From an uncultured Prevotellaceae bacterium (GTDB lineage Bacteria; Bacteroidota; Bacteroidia; Bacteroidales; Bacteroidaceae): 64,000 nucleotides of DNA. This document shows, piece after piece, positions 1-10,209 of this stretch. Below the pieces are notes generated by a model that saw nothing but the letters and a program-made list of their open reading frames with translations, did not search any database and had not been told where the DNA came from. The position numbers were made by a program, and so were the translations under genes. How positions within the stretch are numbered: position 1 is the first letter of the stretch; every line of letters starts with the position of its first letter. The stretch is taken from assembly GCA_902762325.1 (NCBI GenBank), contig CACWNV010000014.1:44124-108123 (forward strand), written 5' to 3'.

Positions 1-2692
1 CGAGTATATTCATTACCCTTGTAAGCGGCACTCTGCTTTTCGCGATTCTTGAGGTAGCTATCGATGAGGTCTTGCGTGATGAGGTCGCTTTCAGCTATCT
101 GGTTCACCAGCTGCTCCACATCCTTTGCGATGCGCTCGCGCTGGGTGGGATTGCAGGCAAAGGCGATGGTGATTCTCATGTGTGGAACGGGCAACAAGGC
201 GTCTTCCATCTGTACTTGCGGAGTATAGACGTCGCTATGCTGAACGCGCAGGGTCTGGATGAGCAGGTCTCTCAGCACACTCCGCAACACCTCGTTGTGG
301 GCATGCGACTGCTGGGTGTATTGGAAACCCTTCTCCCAGGTGTAGAACATCATGGTCTGAGCGATGGGAGCAGGATTCTCATCTTCTCCACCATCACCGT
401 GTTCTCCGTCTTATAGTGGTCGGCGGGCCACGTCAAGCGTTTCACGCGCTCGGGTTTTGAAGGCAGAGCACCCACATATTTCAAAATATAGGGCATGATG
501 CTATCGGCATCCACGTTTCCCTGCACCACCATCACCGAACCGTTGTAGTTCGAGTAGTAGTCCTTCACCAACTCGCGCAGGTGGTCGATGTTCATCGAAG
601 ATACCACCTCGGCCGAGGGCGGCATCAGTCGCTTTGTCTCAGCAGCCGTCATCAGTCCAACTTTCAGCGCCGATTGCCCCATCGGGCTCGACAAAGCCGC
701 GGCCGACGCCATCAGCTTCTGCTTTTGTTCGGCAAACTCCACGGAATCTACCTCGGTCGGGGTCAGCGACTTGTAGAACATCTTCAGCGTACACTCCACC
801 CTGAATGCATTGAGGCTGTCGCCCTCTATCCACCGGGCACCGTGATCGAATCTGTCTTCGAACGGCTCTACCTGCACATTCGACTCTCCATTCCAGCATT
901 TGTACATCCTGACGCAATTGCCCAACATGTCGTGATAGTGGATGTCGTCGTCGCTGAGCACGGAATAGCCTTGCGGACGTTGAATCATGAAGTTAATCAT
1001 GTCGGCATCCGTCTTCTGCTTCAAGAACACCACCTTCACGCCGTTCGACAAGTAGACCTCGCTGATGCTATCGTTCAGCACCTTCTGACTGACGATGGTG
1101 CCGGGCACCGTAGGGATGTCGAGGCTATCCACGTTGATGCGCTCCAGCTTCTTCGCCTCTACCACCTCCACATCGGCCAACTGCTCGTCGGTCATCTGCT
1201 TCACACGCTGCCACACCGCTTCCACCTCTTCTTTCTTGGGCAGCGCCGTGCTGTCGGTCATCAACACGCCGATGAGCATGTTGCGGCCGCTGGTCATCCG
1301 GCAGAACTCCTCTTGAAGTTCCTCAGCGGTGACAGCGTTCTTGATGTGTCGCTCGGCAAGTCCTTTGGCCATGTCCGACAGTATCGCTTCGTTCCGGAAA
1401 AAGTTGGCAAAACACCTATTGATGAACTCGGTGCTTTGGATGTTACGACCTGTTTTCACAAACGAAGTATCAGCAAGGATGATGGCGGTAGAGTCGGCAT
1501 TGTATTCTGGACTCATGGGAGCGAAGGGGAAGACGATTTTGTTTCCGAATCCCTTGCGGCGTAACAGCTCCACTTGCTTCGCCATCAGCTCCAACGTGCT
1601 GAGCCACTTGTGCTGAGGTGCCGACAGGTTGAATATCCACAACTTGTCGCCAAGGTCGGCAACGTCGGTCGTCGTGACGCTGCCACCAAGTAACTCGGGA
1701 AATTTCGTCTTGAGGCCGCGGAGCTTATTATTCATCTGGTTCTTAATCTCATCGCGCAGGATGGCAGTCTTCATGCCGCCTACCGTGTTCTTCGGCGTTG
1801 TCGAGTCTTCGGTCAGTCTCATCATCAACCCAATGGAACCAAAGGGTTGCTGCTTGTTGGCATATAGAAGAGTGTTGGGAGCCTCGTTGTCGGGAATGGC
1901 TGGCGGCAGGGGTGAAACCGACGTGCCCCGCTTGCGGTCGCCAAACATCGTCTTCACCTTCTCCACCATCTGGTCGGGGTCGAAGTCGCCCACCACCACA
2001 ACGGTCTGGTTCTGAGGCTGATACCAGCGGTCGTAGAAGTCGCGCACCAACTGCTGGGAGCAATTCTTCACGATGTCCATATCGCCGATGGGAAAACGGT
2101 CAGCATAGATGGAATGATTGAAGAGGTCGTTGAGCAACTGCTGGGCATAGGAAACGGTGTTCCTGACGCGCCACTCCTCCACCACGACGTTATGCTCGCT
2201 CTCCACGTCCTTGGCATCGATGATGGCATCGCCGGCCCAGTCGCGAAGCAACAACAGGCATGAGTCCATCAGCAACGTATTGTCCACGGGAATGGCGTTC
2301 AGCTGGTAACGCACCGTCGAAAAGCCCGTGAAGGCATTGGTGTCGTGGCCGAACTGCAGGCCGTTGCGACGGAAGAAGTTTATCACACTACCGGGGAAGT
2401 GCTTTGTACCCTTGAACAGCATGTGCTCCACGAAGTGGGCGATGCCTCGCTCGTTGTCCTGTTCCACGACGGAACCGGCTTTCACCAGCAGATAGAAGAA
2501 TGCCTGCTTTGCTGGCTTGTCGTTTCGGCAGACATAGTAGGTCAGTCCATTGCTCAGCACGCCCTTGCGCACCGCCGTGTCTTCAGGAATCACCTGTTTG
2601 TCAATCTCCGCTAAGTTCAAACCTTTTCCTTCCTGAGAAAAAGCCGTCATCGTGGCAAATATCAGCAAGGCAAGAATGTAGAATCGTCTCAT
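1..2692 (-). CDS. M16 family zinc metallopeptidase (insulinase/pitrilysin type), frameshifted, runs off the window
   Basis: A secreted or periplasmic zinc peptidase that cleaves peptides. The start at 2692 gives a signal peptide ending near AFSQ (about residue 20). The inverted zinc motif HFVEH is at residues 86-90, with the downstream EEW acidic motif of the family. The frame opened at 2692 stops at 350, but after about position 383 another minus frame continues the protein smoothly (DENPAPIAQTMMFYTWEKG...) to the left edge. One base is therefore missing near 381-386, in GAGAAGATGAG. Family members are usually over 900 residues, so the real gene continues beyond base 1. Either the gene is inactive or this is an assembly error. 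A candidate -7 box (TATCTTTG, reverse of 2713-2720) lies upstream. Confidence 0.85.
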
Positions 2693-2775
2693 AATGGTTA
2701 TGGTTTTGCTTGCAAAGATATAGATAATTCTTCAATTATATGTCGAATTGGTGAAAAAGATGATAAAAAAGAACT

Positions 2776-4293
2776 CTAATCGTTACAAATCAATTCTTCC
2801 CACAAACCATTGTTAAATGCTTTCACGTTGTGAAACCTCACTCTCTGATGATTCAATAGGGAGAGGGCGGGACGCTCGTCCGCATGAATGGTTTGCAATC
2901 GTATGTTTTTGAATCGAATATCTTCGGCATGACTGATGGACAATCCCCATGCCGGTTGGATGCCATGAGCCGACGGCTCGGGATAACCGCCAGCCTCATG
3001 TCGGCTGATAACGGGCTTGCCATTGCCGCCAAAGAAAAATGGGTTGCTGTTGCGTTGCTGCTTCACATCGTCAAGAGTCAGCCCGCCGATAAACCTGACG
3101 TTGATATCGCTTAACGTCACCTTGCGTACAGGATGTCCTTGTATGCCTGCAATGAGAATAGCATAGCGGCTGTCGGCACTATCCACGTCAACATGGCTGA
3201 TGCGGATGTCGCTGATGGAGGACGGATGAAATCCCTCTGGAGCTCTCATTCGGTCGCCCAAACGGATATAGATAGGGGAGTTACAGATATCCTTCATCGT
3301 GAGGTGACTGACCTTCACATCTTTCATCTCAGCACCATCGACGGTTTCCAATGCCAGTCCCCGGCAATGTGTGAAGGTACAATGACGGATGTTGATATGA
3401 CGGAAACCGCCGTTACTCTCAGTCCCGAGTTTGATGCGCCCGGTAGGACCGTCCCCGTCGGGTGCCTTGATTGCCGTAGTGGTAGGTGAGCCATTGAGTA
3501 CCGATCCTACGTCGTAGCCGCTCACATGGCAGTCTTCTATCAGCACGTGCTCCGTCGGTTTTGCCCATCCCAGTGCGTAGGAGCATTTCAGAACGATGGC
3601 ATCGTCGTTCATGGTGTTTACCCTACATCCGCGCACGGTCACGTGTTGGCAACAGTCGATGTCCATGCCGTCGCGGTTGGTATCGATGACGGTGTTTTCT
3701 ATCAGTAGATGATCCACTCCTGTAAGGAGCATGGCAAAATGACCGCAACTCAGGAAACGGAGTCCTCGGATAGTGACATTCTTACAGTCGCGTAATGCAA
3801 GAGCCTTGTTGGCGGTGGTCTGTCCGGTCTCGCTCTTACGTTGTCCTCCACGTGTGAGTACATTGCTTCCGTCTATGACTCCATCGCCTTCCAGCACCAC
3901 GTCATGCAGACCTTCGCCCCAGAGCAGCGAGTTATGCCAATGGCTATGACCGAAGTCCTGATATTGTGAGTCGTTTTTCTCTGCCTCGTCGTATCCCTCG
4001 GTGGCGGTTGGCTGAGCCGCTTTCAGGACGGCTCCTTGTTCGAGCCGGAGGGTTACTCCCGACTGAAGGTGAATTGAGTAGCAAAGATAGGTGCCCTTGT
4101 CTATGACCACCACGGCATGCTTCCCGTCTTGTGCAGCCTTCAACAATGCCTCGTTGATGGCTTGTGAGTCTATGTGCTGCCCGTCTCCAACTGCCCCAAA
4201 GTCTCTCACGTGATAGTCTTTGGCAGAGAGTCCGTTTGTCCACAAGGTGAGGAATCCGAGGACTGTCAATATGAATCGTCTATTGATATGCAT
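2776..4293 (-). CDS. Glycoside hydrolase family 28 (polygalacturonase-like), secreted
   Basis: Predicted pectin-backbone hydrolase (exo-polygalacturonase type) with a right-handed beta-helix. A signal peptide (hydrophobic stretch, cut near GLSA) precedes the pectate-lyase-3-like opening VRDFGAVGDG. GH28 catalytic signatures are visible: DTNRDGMDID, NDDAIVLKC and, further on, RIKLGTES, the equivalent of the RIK motif. The canonical GHG motif is not obvious, which is usual for divergent exo-acting members. At 505 residues it has normal length. It lies 27 bases downstream of the oligogalacturonate lyase gene on the same strand, so the two probably form a pectin-degradation operon. The exact substrate (homogalacturonan or rhamnogalacturonan) cannot be read from the sequence. 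Confidence 0.88.
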   Translation of the reverse strand: MHINRRFILTVLGFLTLWTNGLSAKDYHVRDFGAVGDGQHIDSQAINEALLKAAQDGKHAVVVIDKGTYLCYSIHLQSGVTLRLEQGAVLKAAQPTATEGYDEAEKNDSQYQDFGHSHWHNSLLWGEGLHDVVLEGDGVIDGSNVLTRGGQRKSETGQTTANKALALRDCKNVTIRGLRFLSCGHFAMLLTGVDHLLIENTVIDTNRDGMDIDCCQHVTVRGCRVNTMNDDAIVLKCSYALGWAKPTEHVLIEDCHVSGYDVGSVLNGSPTTTAIKAPDGDGPTGRIKLGTESNGGFRHINIRHCTFTHCRGLALETVDGAEMKDVKVSHLTMKDICNSPIYIRLGDRMRAPEGFHPSSISDIRISHVDVDSADSRYAILIAGIQGHPVRKVTLSDINVRFIGGLTLDDVKQQRNSNPFFFGGNGKPVISRHEAGGYPEPSAHGIQPAWGLSISHAEDIRFKNIRLQTIHADERPALSLLNHQRVRFHNVKAFNNGLWEELICND

Positions 4294-4320
4294 ACGTAAT
4301 GGTCAGAAACTGTTTCCTGT

Positions 4321-5658
4321 TTATTTTATGGCTTTTGGGTATCGGTTCAGAAGGTGTTGTGGCAATTTGACAATGCAGATGTTCATGGATTTGCCGTCTT
4401 CGCTAAGCATGGCCGACTGGATTTCTATTTCGGTACCATCGGGCTTGAAAGTCGGGTGAACATGGTCGCGGGCAGTGGTCTTATGGCCAGCCGTGAGTAG
4501 GATGCGCTCTTTGGTGTGCCGGTCGATAAGCCAAAGTTCTCGTGCAAAGTCGTCACCAGCTACCCAATGACCGTCCTGAGATCCGGCAACATGCCAGAAG
4601 TTGTCGCCATCCACTTGTCCCTCCATGGTCAGTTCACGGGTGCGCATGTTAACAACGGCAATGCCAGTCGGGTACTCTTTCGTACCCGAAGGTCCCCATT
4701 GGTCTGAGAAGGCGAACGATTCCAGCCCTTCGGCTTCGCCGCCTTTGAGGTTGATAGGGCGGTGTCCCAATAGTGCTATCACCAGTTCGTCCTCGCTGAT
4801 GACAGCCTCATGGGTGACCCAGTCGTGCTCCGTCTCGCGGTAGATAGGGCGCAGATTTGTGCCGTCAGCATTCACCATCCATGTGCGCTGAGGTGCTTTG
4901 CCACCTGTCTCCCAGCAGAAGATCACCTCGCCAGGATGCCATGGGTTGCCTTGTATGTGTCCCACTTTGAAGTGCACCGACACGACGTGCTCTGCCTTAC
5001 CCGTCGTCAGGTCCATCTTGCCAATTCCCCCAGGTCCTGCTCCCATGTGTCGGGGACCGAAATTGGGTGCTATCTGTTGGGCGATGGGGTACTTTCGGGC
5101 GAATTCCTTGTCCAATCTGAAATAGACAAAGGTCTCGCTTCCGTCGAGTGCCATGTCGCCCTCGCTGCACATCTCGGCAGGAATCACCCCGCAGATACGC
5201 TCATAGGCACTCTTCTTCTTTAGTCGTCCAGCCTCCGAATCGGCAAACAATCGCTCAAGATTTATTTCCACTACTTCCATGCCAATGCGCTGTCCTTCCT
5301 TGTCGTTCTTCACTCGCATGATGTAGAGGTTCATCGACTTGCGAGCTACACAAAGCATACCCGTGAAACCGCCTTCGGTCACCTGTACGATGTCCCCTGT
5401 CTCTTCGTTGACCGCCATCGCTTCCCCTTTCACACGGTCGGAACGGAAGATGACCCAATGTCCGTCACTTGTCCATTGGTTGTGGGTCTGATAAATCTTG
5501 GAATCGCCTGTTCCGCTCTTGCTGGTGAGAAAGACAAGTTCAACACCAGTCTTCGGGTCGTTGATGACTTTGCGTTCAGACGGGAATCGTGTCCCCATCT
5601 GCGCCATCAGGCAAAGGGGGAATAATAGGGCTAAAAAGCAGAAATACAGTTTTTTCAT
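4321..5658 (-). CDS. Oligogalacturonate lyase-like protein (PL22 beta-propeller)
   Basis: Likely cleaves short unsaturated oligogalacturonides by beta-elimination, downstream of larger pectinases. A signal peptide (cut near CLMAQ) suggests a periplasmic location. The 445 residues match the propeller family: an N-terminal HNQWTSDGHW segment, several WDG-type blades (SDGHWVIFRSDR, GSQDGHWVAGDD, FKPDGTEI) and conserved histidines such as HIQGNPWHPGE and DHVHPTFKPDG. The gene is first in a probable two-gene operon with the GH28 enzyme. A TATATTTG -7 box (reverse of 5698-5705) sits upstream. Family assignment rests on motif recall, so another beta-propeller lyase family is possible. Confidence 0.78.
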   Translation of the reverse strand: MKKLYFCFLALLFPLCLMAQMGTRFPSERKVINDPKTGVELVFLTSKSGTGDSKIYQTHNQWTSDGHWVIFRSDRVKGEAMAVNEETGDIVQVTEGGFTGMLCVARKSMNLYIMRVKNDKEGQRIGMEVVEINLERLFADSEAGRLKKKSAYERICGVIPAEMCSEGDMALDGSETFVYFRLDKEFARKYPIAQQIAPNFGPRHMGAGPGGIGKMDLTTGKAEHVVSVHFKVGHIQGNPWHPGEVIFCWETGGKAPQRTWMVNADGTNLRPIYRETEHDWVTHEAVISEDELVIALLGHRPINLKGGEAEGLESFAFSDQWGPSGTKEYPTGIAVVNMRTRELTMEGQVDGDNFWHVAGSQDGHWVAGDDFARELWLIDRHTKERILLTAGHKTTARDHVHPTFKPDGTEIEIQSAMLSEDGKSMNICIVKLPQHLLNRYPKAIK

Positions 5659-5828
5659 TGTCGTAATAGTGAGTTTTCTTGATTAGGATAGCGATTGCAA
5701 ATATAATAAATAAATTTGATATTATTACTTTTTTCCATATAATAGTTTTAGATGTGCTAAATGATGTGTTTATACAATAAGAATGATTACTTTTCGTTAT
5801 ACTAATGAACAATATAATCTATTACATC

Positions 5829-6662
5829 ATGAAGCGACTTTTTATTTTCATAACACTAACACTCATGTCTCTGACCATGTATGCCACTGGTCAGGAAGGT
5901 GACATCATCTATATTGACGGTGAACAATGGGAACTACTGGGAAAACCAATCTATGCAGATTCCGTACTGAGTAGAGAATTGAAGAATGCACTTCCTAAAG
6001 AACGTGGAATCAATACAGCCAACTGGGCAGGCTATACGGCATATTGGAGCATTCAGCAAGAGAAACTCTATTTGGACAGTATTCGTTATGTGATATATGA
6101 TTCTGCCCAAAAAAGCAGGACGGAATGTCTGCCCTCAAAAGCCATGCGCTGCATATTCAAGAAATACGCCAGCAGAAAGCGCATCGTTGCTACTTGGTTC
6201 AACAATGAAATCCGCGTAGCAAAGGGGAAACAGCTCTATTACGTGCATGAAGGTTATACAAGGAACTATGAACATGAGCGTGTCATCAGCATCGAGCAAG
6301 GGAAGGTTTGTGGGACGAAAGACTATCAGAACTATGTCGTGGACGGCTTCTCATTTGACAAGTATCGTCCAAATAACAAAGCGGAACTGCGCGAGAAGTT
6401 CCCTTTGCACATCGAACAATATCCAGAACTTGCAGATGTCAAAAGAATCTTATTCAATATCAAGCGTGCACGTGTCGATGCTCAGGGCAATCTTGTGGAA
6501 TGTGAAGTGAAAGTATTTAGGCCCAACGACAATCCGCGCCTTGCCGCCGAAATGGCTGAAGCGATGAAAGCCTATCGTCCCTGGCGTGTCATGTTCATCA
6601 ATGGTGAGTACCGCGCCTACGGCATTGAAGGGTACACGATCCCGTATAATTTAGAAAAGTAA
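5829..6662 (+). CDS. Secreted protein of unknown function
   Basis: I do not recognise a family. The ATG at 5829 is preferred over the in-frame ATG at 5805 because it gives a clean signal peptide (MKRLFIFITLTLMSLTMYA). The mature part of about 257 residues has no cysteine pattern, lipobox or repeat. Its C-terminal region (DAQGNLVECEVKVFRPNDNP...PWRVMFINGEYR) resembles TonB C-terminal-like or energy-transduction domains, in which a sum of residues is compared with a final product; this is only an impression. It is a single gene that ends just before a hairpin terminator shared with the convergent M6 protease gene. Confidence 0.7.
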   Translation: MKRLFIFITLTLMSLTMYATGQEGDIIYIDGEQWELLGKPIYADSVLSRELKNALPKERGINTANWAGYTAYWSIQQEKLYLDSIRYVIYDSAQKSRTECLPSKAMRCIFKKYASRKRIVATWFNNEIRVAKGKQLYYVHEGYTRNYEHERVISIEQGKVCGTKDYQNYVVDGFSFDKYRPNNKAELREKFPLHIEQYPELADVKRILFNIKRARVDAQGNLVECEVKVFRPNDNPRLAAEMAEAMKAYRPWRVMFINGEYRAYGIEGYTIPYNLEK

Positions 6663-6672
6663 GAAATGAGAA

Positions 6673-6695
6673 AGTCCCTCGAAAAGAGGGACTTC
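6673..6695. terminator. Bidirectional hairpin terminator
   Basis: AAGTCCCTC (6673-6681) and GAGGGACTT (6687-6695) form a 9-bp perfect stem with a 5-base loop. It lies between the convergent secreted-protein gene and the M6 protease gene, with A/T-rich sequence on both sides. Confidence 0.85.
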
Positions 6696-6703
6696 TTATT
6701 AAA

Positions 6704-8238
6704 TTATTTTCTATAGCATTTTTTCTTTGTTCCGTCGTTGTACTGAACGATGTAAATGCCTGAACGATGGGGTGGGGAGGATAGTAGGCGACCATTGAGG
6801 TCGTACCAACCAGTTATGGTACTATTCTCGTCAGCAGCTAAGATTGACACACCCGAAGAGTTGGGATTCATGAAGTCGAATGAGATGGTTCCATCTTCCG
6901 ATAACTTGATGTTGGTAATGGCTTTCCCCATGAAATTCTTACCCTCGGCATTGGGAGTAAATAAGACGGAAGCAGGATTGGAATTATCAGTCAGGCTATC
7001 ATTGACCGCATACGTCGTAGGATCGGTGTAGGGGTAGGGTGATGTACTGAAATATCTGCTGCGCAACCAGTTGTCCATTGTATATTTGCTGAAATCCGAG
7101 CCTTGGTTTTGGGGATTCCAGTCACGATAGCCCTTTCCGTCGGCATGAAACATATCGTAGAGATAGTGGTTGTCAGCTATGTTCACTTTACCATTACACC
7201 ATTTGGCTTTATCGTAATCTACATGGAAGATGAGCAGACCATTACCAGGACAGCCATAGTCCCATCCTTCCTGTTTGCGGTTCTCCAACAGATAGAATTC
7301 ATCGCTGTTGCCCGAGCTTCGGATGATATAGGTTTCCCCGCCATCGCTTATGGGACGCATGTCTCGAATGCTGGTAGCCTCGGTGAGTTCTATTGGTAAC
7401 GACCATCCCAGATACATCTTCTCCATAGCGGAGAGGTTTGGCGGACACCAACCTTTATTCGTGAAATTGCCACCATCCATGAGGTCCCATGTATCAACAG
7501 TCGTAAAAGCGCTGGCTTGAGCCGTTGGATAGATGTCGGGCAATCCCAGGCAGTGAAAATATTCGTGTAAGATGGTGCCGATGCCACACAAAGAGTTGTC
7601 TTTCCATAACTCACAACTGATAGAGGAATAGTTGATATACATTCCACCTGGAAGTTTGTGGACAGAATAACCAGAGTTAGGCCATAGGTAACCCGATACC
7701 TGATTACCCGTATAGCCTGCAGCAATAAAGAGAACTTGATTGACAAGGCTGTCACCATCCCAATCATAGATGGCAAAGTCTGTTTGTTCGGTTTCACACA
7801 ATTGCTTGATGGCATTGCGAATGAGAAGTCCACCATAGTAATAGCCTTTATGTCCTCCTGCCTTTTCGTCTACCTTTATTGGTCCATAGATGTCGAATTG
7901 AAGATTTACTTGACCATTAGACTGGTCACGAAAATAGTCTGCCACACATCCTACCCCCACACCTTGGTTGAAGCCCTTTTCATTAAAAAGGCGGTTGTAA
8001 TAGTCCGCTGGGTTGGCCATCGAGAAATCTGTATCACTGAAAGTGATAAGTACCACTGGTTGCCGGTAGGTCTTTTGAGGGTCAAAATTAACTGGGTCGG
8101 GAATCAGTTGATAGTCTGCTGTCAACGGTGGATTGCCCGTGCCTGTGAATGTTCGCTATGCACGCAGCCTATACGCTGCGCATTGGCTGTATTCGTAACC
8201 ATTGCCAGTAATATGCAACAGATAAGTCTTATAATCAT
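6704..8238 (-). CDS. M6 family metalloprotease (immune inhibitor A-like), 5' end apparently frameshifted
   Basis: Secreted zinc protease. The catalytic motif HEYFHCLGLPD (coded near 7540-7575) is the extended HExxH signature of M6 enzymes. The C-terminus carries a short tail (YDLNGRLLSSPP...GIYIVQY) resembling the sorting tails of other exported proteins in this phylum. The long frame has no good ATG at its 5' end and begins around 8125 with a TTG. A signal peptide (ATG at 8238, MIIRLICCILLAMVTNTANA) lies upstream in another frame, which stops soon after 8126. Joining the two needs a one-base change near 8140-8150. The gene may be a recent pseudogene, may contain a sequencing error, or may start at the TTG without export. 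Confidence 0.75.
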
Positions 8239-8431
8239 CTTTGTTTGTTGGATATTAAATAGTTGAATCATATTGGCAACAAAGATAACAATAATAATTG
8301 AAAAATATTGATGAATTAAATTTTTTTCTTTCAGTCGTTACCTTTCGTGGGTCGCGGTTGTAGTTCAAAGAGTCATCCGTCTGTTTTACGTGGTATTAAA
8401 TATGAATATGATTATGTTCTATGAATAAGTT

Positions 8432-9208
8432 CTATAATCCAGCGTTTTTTTGTTTGATGATGCGTGTTTCCAAGAACTGTCTGAAAGTCTGCAGGTAGCC
8501 GTCGGGGATGTGTATGATTTCATTGCCAATGTAAATGCAGTCGTTGCGATCCACTTTCTGAATCTTGTCAACTGCGATGATATATGACCGATGGATGCGT
8601 AGGAAACGGTCTTTGGGCAGCATGTCCTCAATGGCTTTCATCGTCAGATGTGTGATGAGAGGCTTTGGCTCGTTGTCGAGATAGAACAGCACGTAGTCCT
8701 TCATGCCGTTGACATAAATAATCTTCGACAACGCCACTTGCCTGAATTCACCATCGACACGCAAGAAGACCAGTTCTTGATTGCCATGGGGATTCTGAGT
8801 ATTCTGATTATTCTGATTATTCTGAGTAATCCGATTAATCTGATTATGCCCAAACCACTGACGGACTTTCTCTACGGCAGAGAGGAACTTGTTATAACGG
8901 ATGGGTTTCAGCAGGAAGTCGAGTGCATTTACCTCATAACTCTCGAAAGCATACTTTTTGAAGGCGGTGGTAAAGACCACTCGTGTTTCTTCGGGCAAGC
9001 TGTGAGCCAGTTCCATCCCGTCGATGTTGGGCATCTGAATGTCGAGGAACAGTAAATCTGGCTTCTGTGCCTTAACGGCATTGATAGCCTTGATAGAGTC
9101 AGTAAACGAGGCTATCAACTCCAGGTCTGGAGTTTTCTCTACGTATGACTCCAGAAGACGAACGGCCAAGGGCTCGTCATCAACGATGATACAAGAAAGG
9201 GGAATCAT
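8432..9208 (-). CDS. LytTR-type response regulator
   Basis: Cytoplasmic transcription factor of a two-component system. The start at 9208 overlaps the stop of the kinase gene in an ATGA, so translation is coupled; the longer reading frame upstream is not needed. The receiver domain spans residues 1 to about 120: acidic pair in IIVDDEP, phosphoacceptor aspartate in LLFLDIQMPNIDG, and K in FLLKPI. A Gln/Asn-rich linker coded by tandem 9-base units (8791-8847) follows, then a LytTR DNA-binding domain (LPKDRFLRIHRSYII, IHIPDGYLQTFRQFLE). Target genes cannot be deduced. The kinase next to it is almost certainly the partner. Confidence 0.95.
   Translation of the reverse strand: MIPLSCIIVDDEPLAVRLLESYVEKTPDLELIASFTDSIKAINAVKAQKPDLLFLDIQMPNIDGMELAHSLPEETRVVFTTAFKKYAFESYEVNALDFLLKPIRYNKFLSAVEKVRQWFGHNQINRITQNNQNNQNTQNPHGNQELVFLRVDGEFRQVALSKIIYVNGMKDYVLFYLDNEPKPLITHLTMKAIEDMLPKDRFLRIHRSYIIAVDKIQKVDRNDCIYIGNEIIHIPDGYLQTFRQFLETRIIKQKNAGL
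8791..8847. repeat. Tandem 9-base repeat coding the regulator linker
   Basis: Near-exact units of ATTCTGATT/ATTCTGAGT repeat through this stretch inside the response regulator gene. They code an Asn/Gln/Thr-rich spacer (QNNQNNQNTQN) between the receiver and LytTR domains. Copy number probably varies between strains. Confidence 0.8.
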
Positions 9209-10209
9209 AGTTCGAGGGTGATTTTGATTTGGTAGATGTTCTCGGGAGTAATGGTCTGCTCCCACTGATAATGGTTCGGATAAATAAGATTCAGACGTCG
9301 GCGTGTGTTCTCCAGTCCGATGCCAGAACCGCTTCGGTCTTTGGAGGGCTTGGGATTGTTGGTGTTATCACAGGTGAATACGAGCGTGCTGCCTGTCTGG
9401 ACCATGCTGATGTCGATGGTTGCAGGAGCATTACTGTTCATTCCATGCTTGAAGGCATTCTCGATCAGCGAGATAAAGAGTAGGGGTGCAATCTCTATCT
9501 TTGAATTGTGAACGATGAACTCAGAACGAATCTCGGTCATTTCATTGCAGCGTAGTTTCATCAGTTCGATGTAGTTGCGCATAAACTCCACCTCACCCTC
9601 TAATGGTACTTTCGGCTTGTTGGTTTCATACATTGCATAACGAAGCAAGTCGCTTAACTGCATGATGGCCTCTTGTGTCTCATCGCCGTCTATCTGCGCA
9701 AGACTGGAGATATTGTTGAGCGTATTAAAAAGGAAATGCGGATTGATCTGGTTTTTCAGCCATGCCAGTTCAGCCTCCACTTTCTTCTGCTTCTTTTCGC
9801 TCTGCCGCATGACGTATCTGATGCTCAAGGCGATGCCGATAGCCATCAGATTGACGAGCAGAGAAATGATTAGTAATGAAGAATAGCCGGCACGGTAGGC
9901 ATCGGGCAGACTATTGATGTTATTATATATAAAGTGGGAGTTGCAGGCCATAATGAGCATGGCATTGACAAGCCCAAACAACCAGAAGCGATGACGGAAC
10001 CACAAAAACGGAACACAAAGGTAGAAGTTTATCAGATACACAATGACAGCAGGAGCCAGCCAATAGGCAGAGATTTTAAGCGAATCCCATACCACAGTAG
10101 CGTCGTTGCTCGTAACATAACTAATCAGTCCTGGTGACAACAGCACCAGTGACAGCAACAATACTTGCGCCACGAACAACCATACGTCTTTTATCTGTAT
10201 CTTTCTCAT
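9205..10209 (-). CDS. LytS/AlgZ-type sensor histidine kinase
   Basis: Inner-membrane sensor kinase. About 140 N-terminal residues form four hydrophobic helices. A His_kinase domain follows with the phosphoacceptor motif NPHFLFNTLNN and a HATPase region (LLFISLIENAFKHGM, then GSGIGLENTRRRL). The ATG at 10209 overlaps the stop of the upstream small gene as TGATG, and the stop overlaps the regulator start as ATGA, so the three genes are one tightly coupled operon. There is no large periplasmic domain. The input could be membrane stress or the small secreted protein coded just upstream. Confidence 0.94.
   Translation of the reverse strand: MRKIQIKDVWLFVAQVLLLSLVLLSPGLISYVTSNDATVVWDSLKISAYWLAPAVIVYLINFYLCVPFLWFRHRFWLFGLVNAMLIMACNSHFIYNNINSLPDAYRAGYSSLLIISLLVNLMAIGIALSIRYVMRQSEKKQKKVEAELAWLKNQINPHFLFNTLNNISSLAQIDGDETQEAIMQLSDLLRYAMYETNKPKVPLEGEVEFMRNYIELMKLRCNEMTEIRSEFIVHNSKIEIAPLLFISLIENAFKHGMNSNAPATIDISMVQTGSTLVFTCDNTNNPKPSKDRSGSGIGLENTRRRLNLIYPNHYQWEQTITPENIYQIKITLEL

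Noticed and set aside
581-1564. 327-residue open frame on the plus strand inside the M16 gene
   Set aside because: It is antisense to a well-supported peptidase gene; its product is His/Leu/Arg-rich with no domain, as expected from a shadow of a G/C-biased gene.
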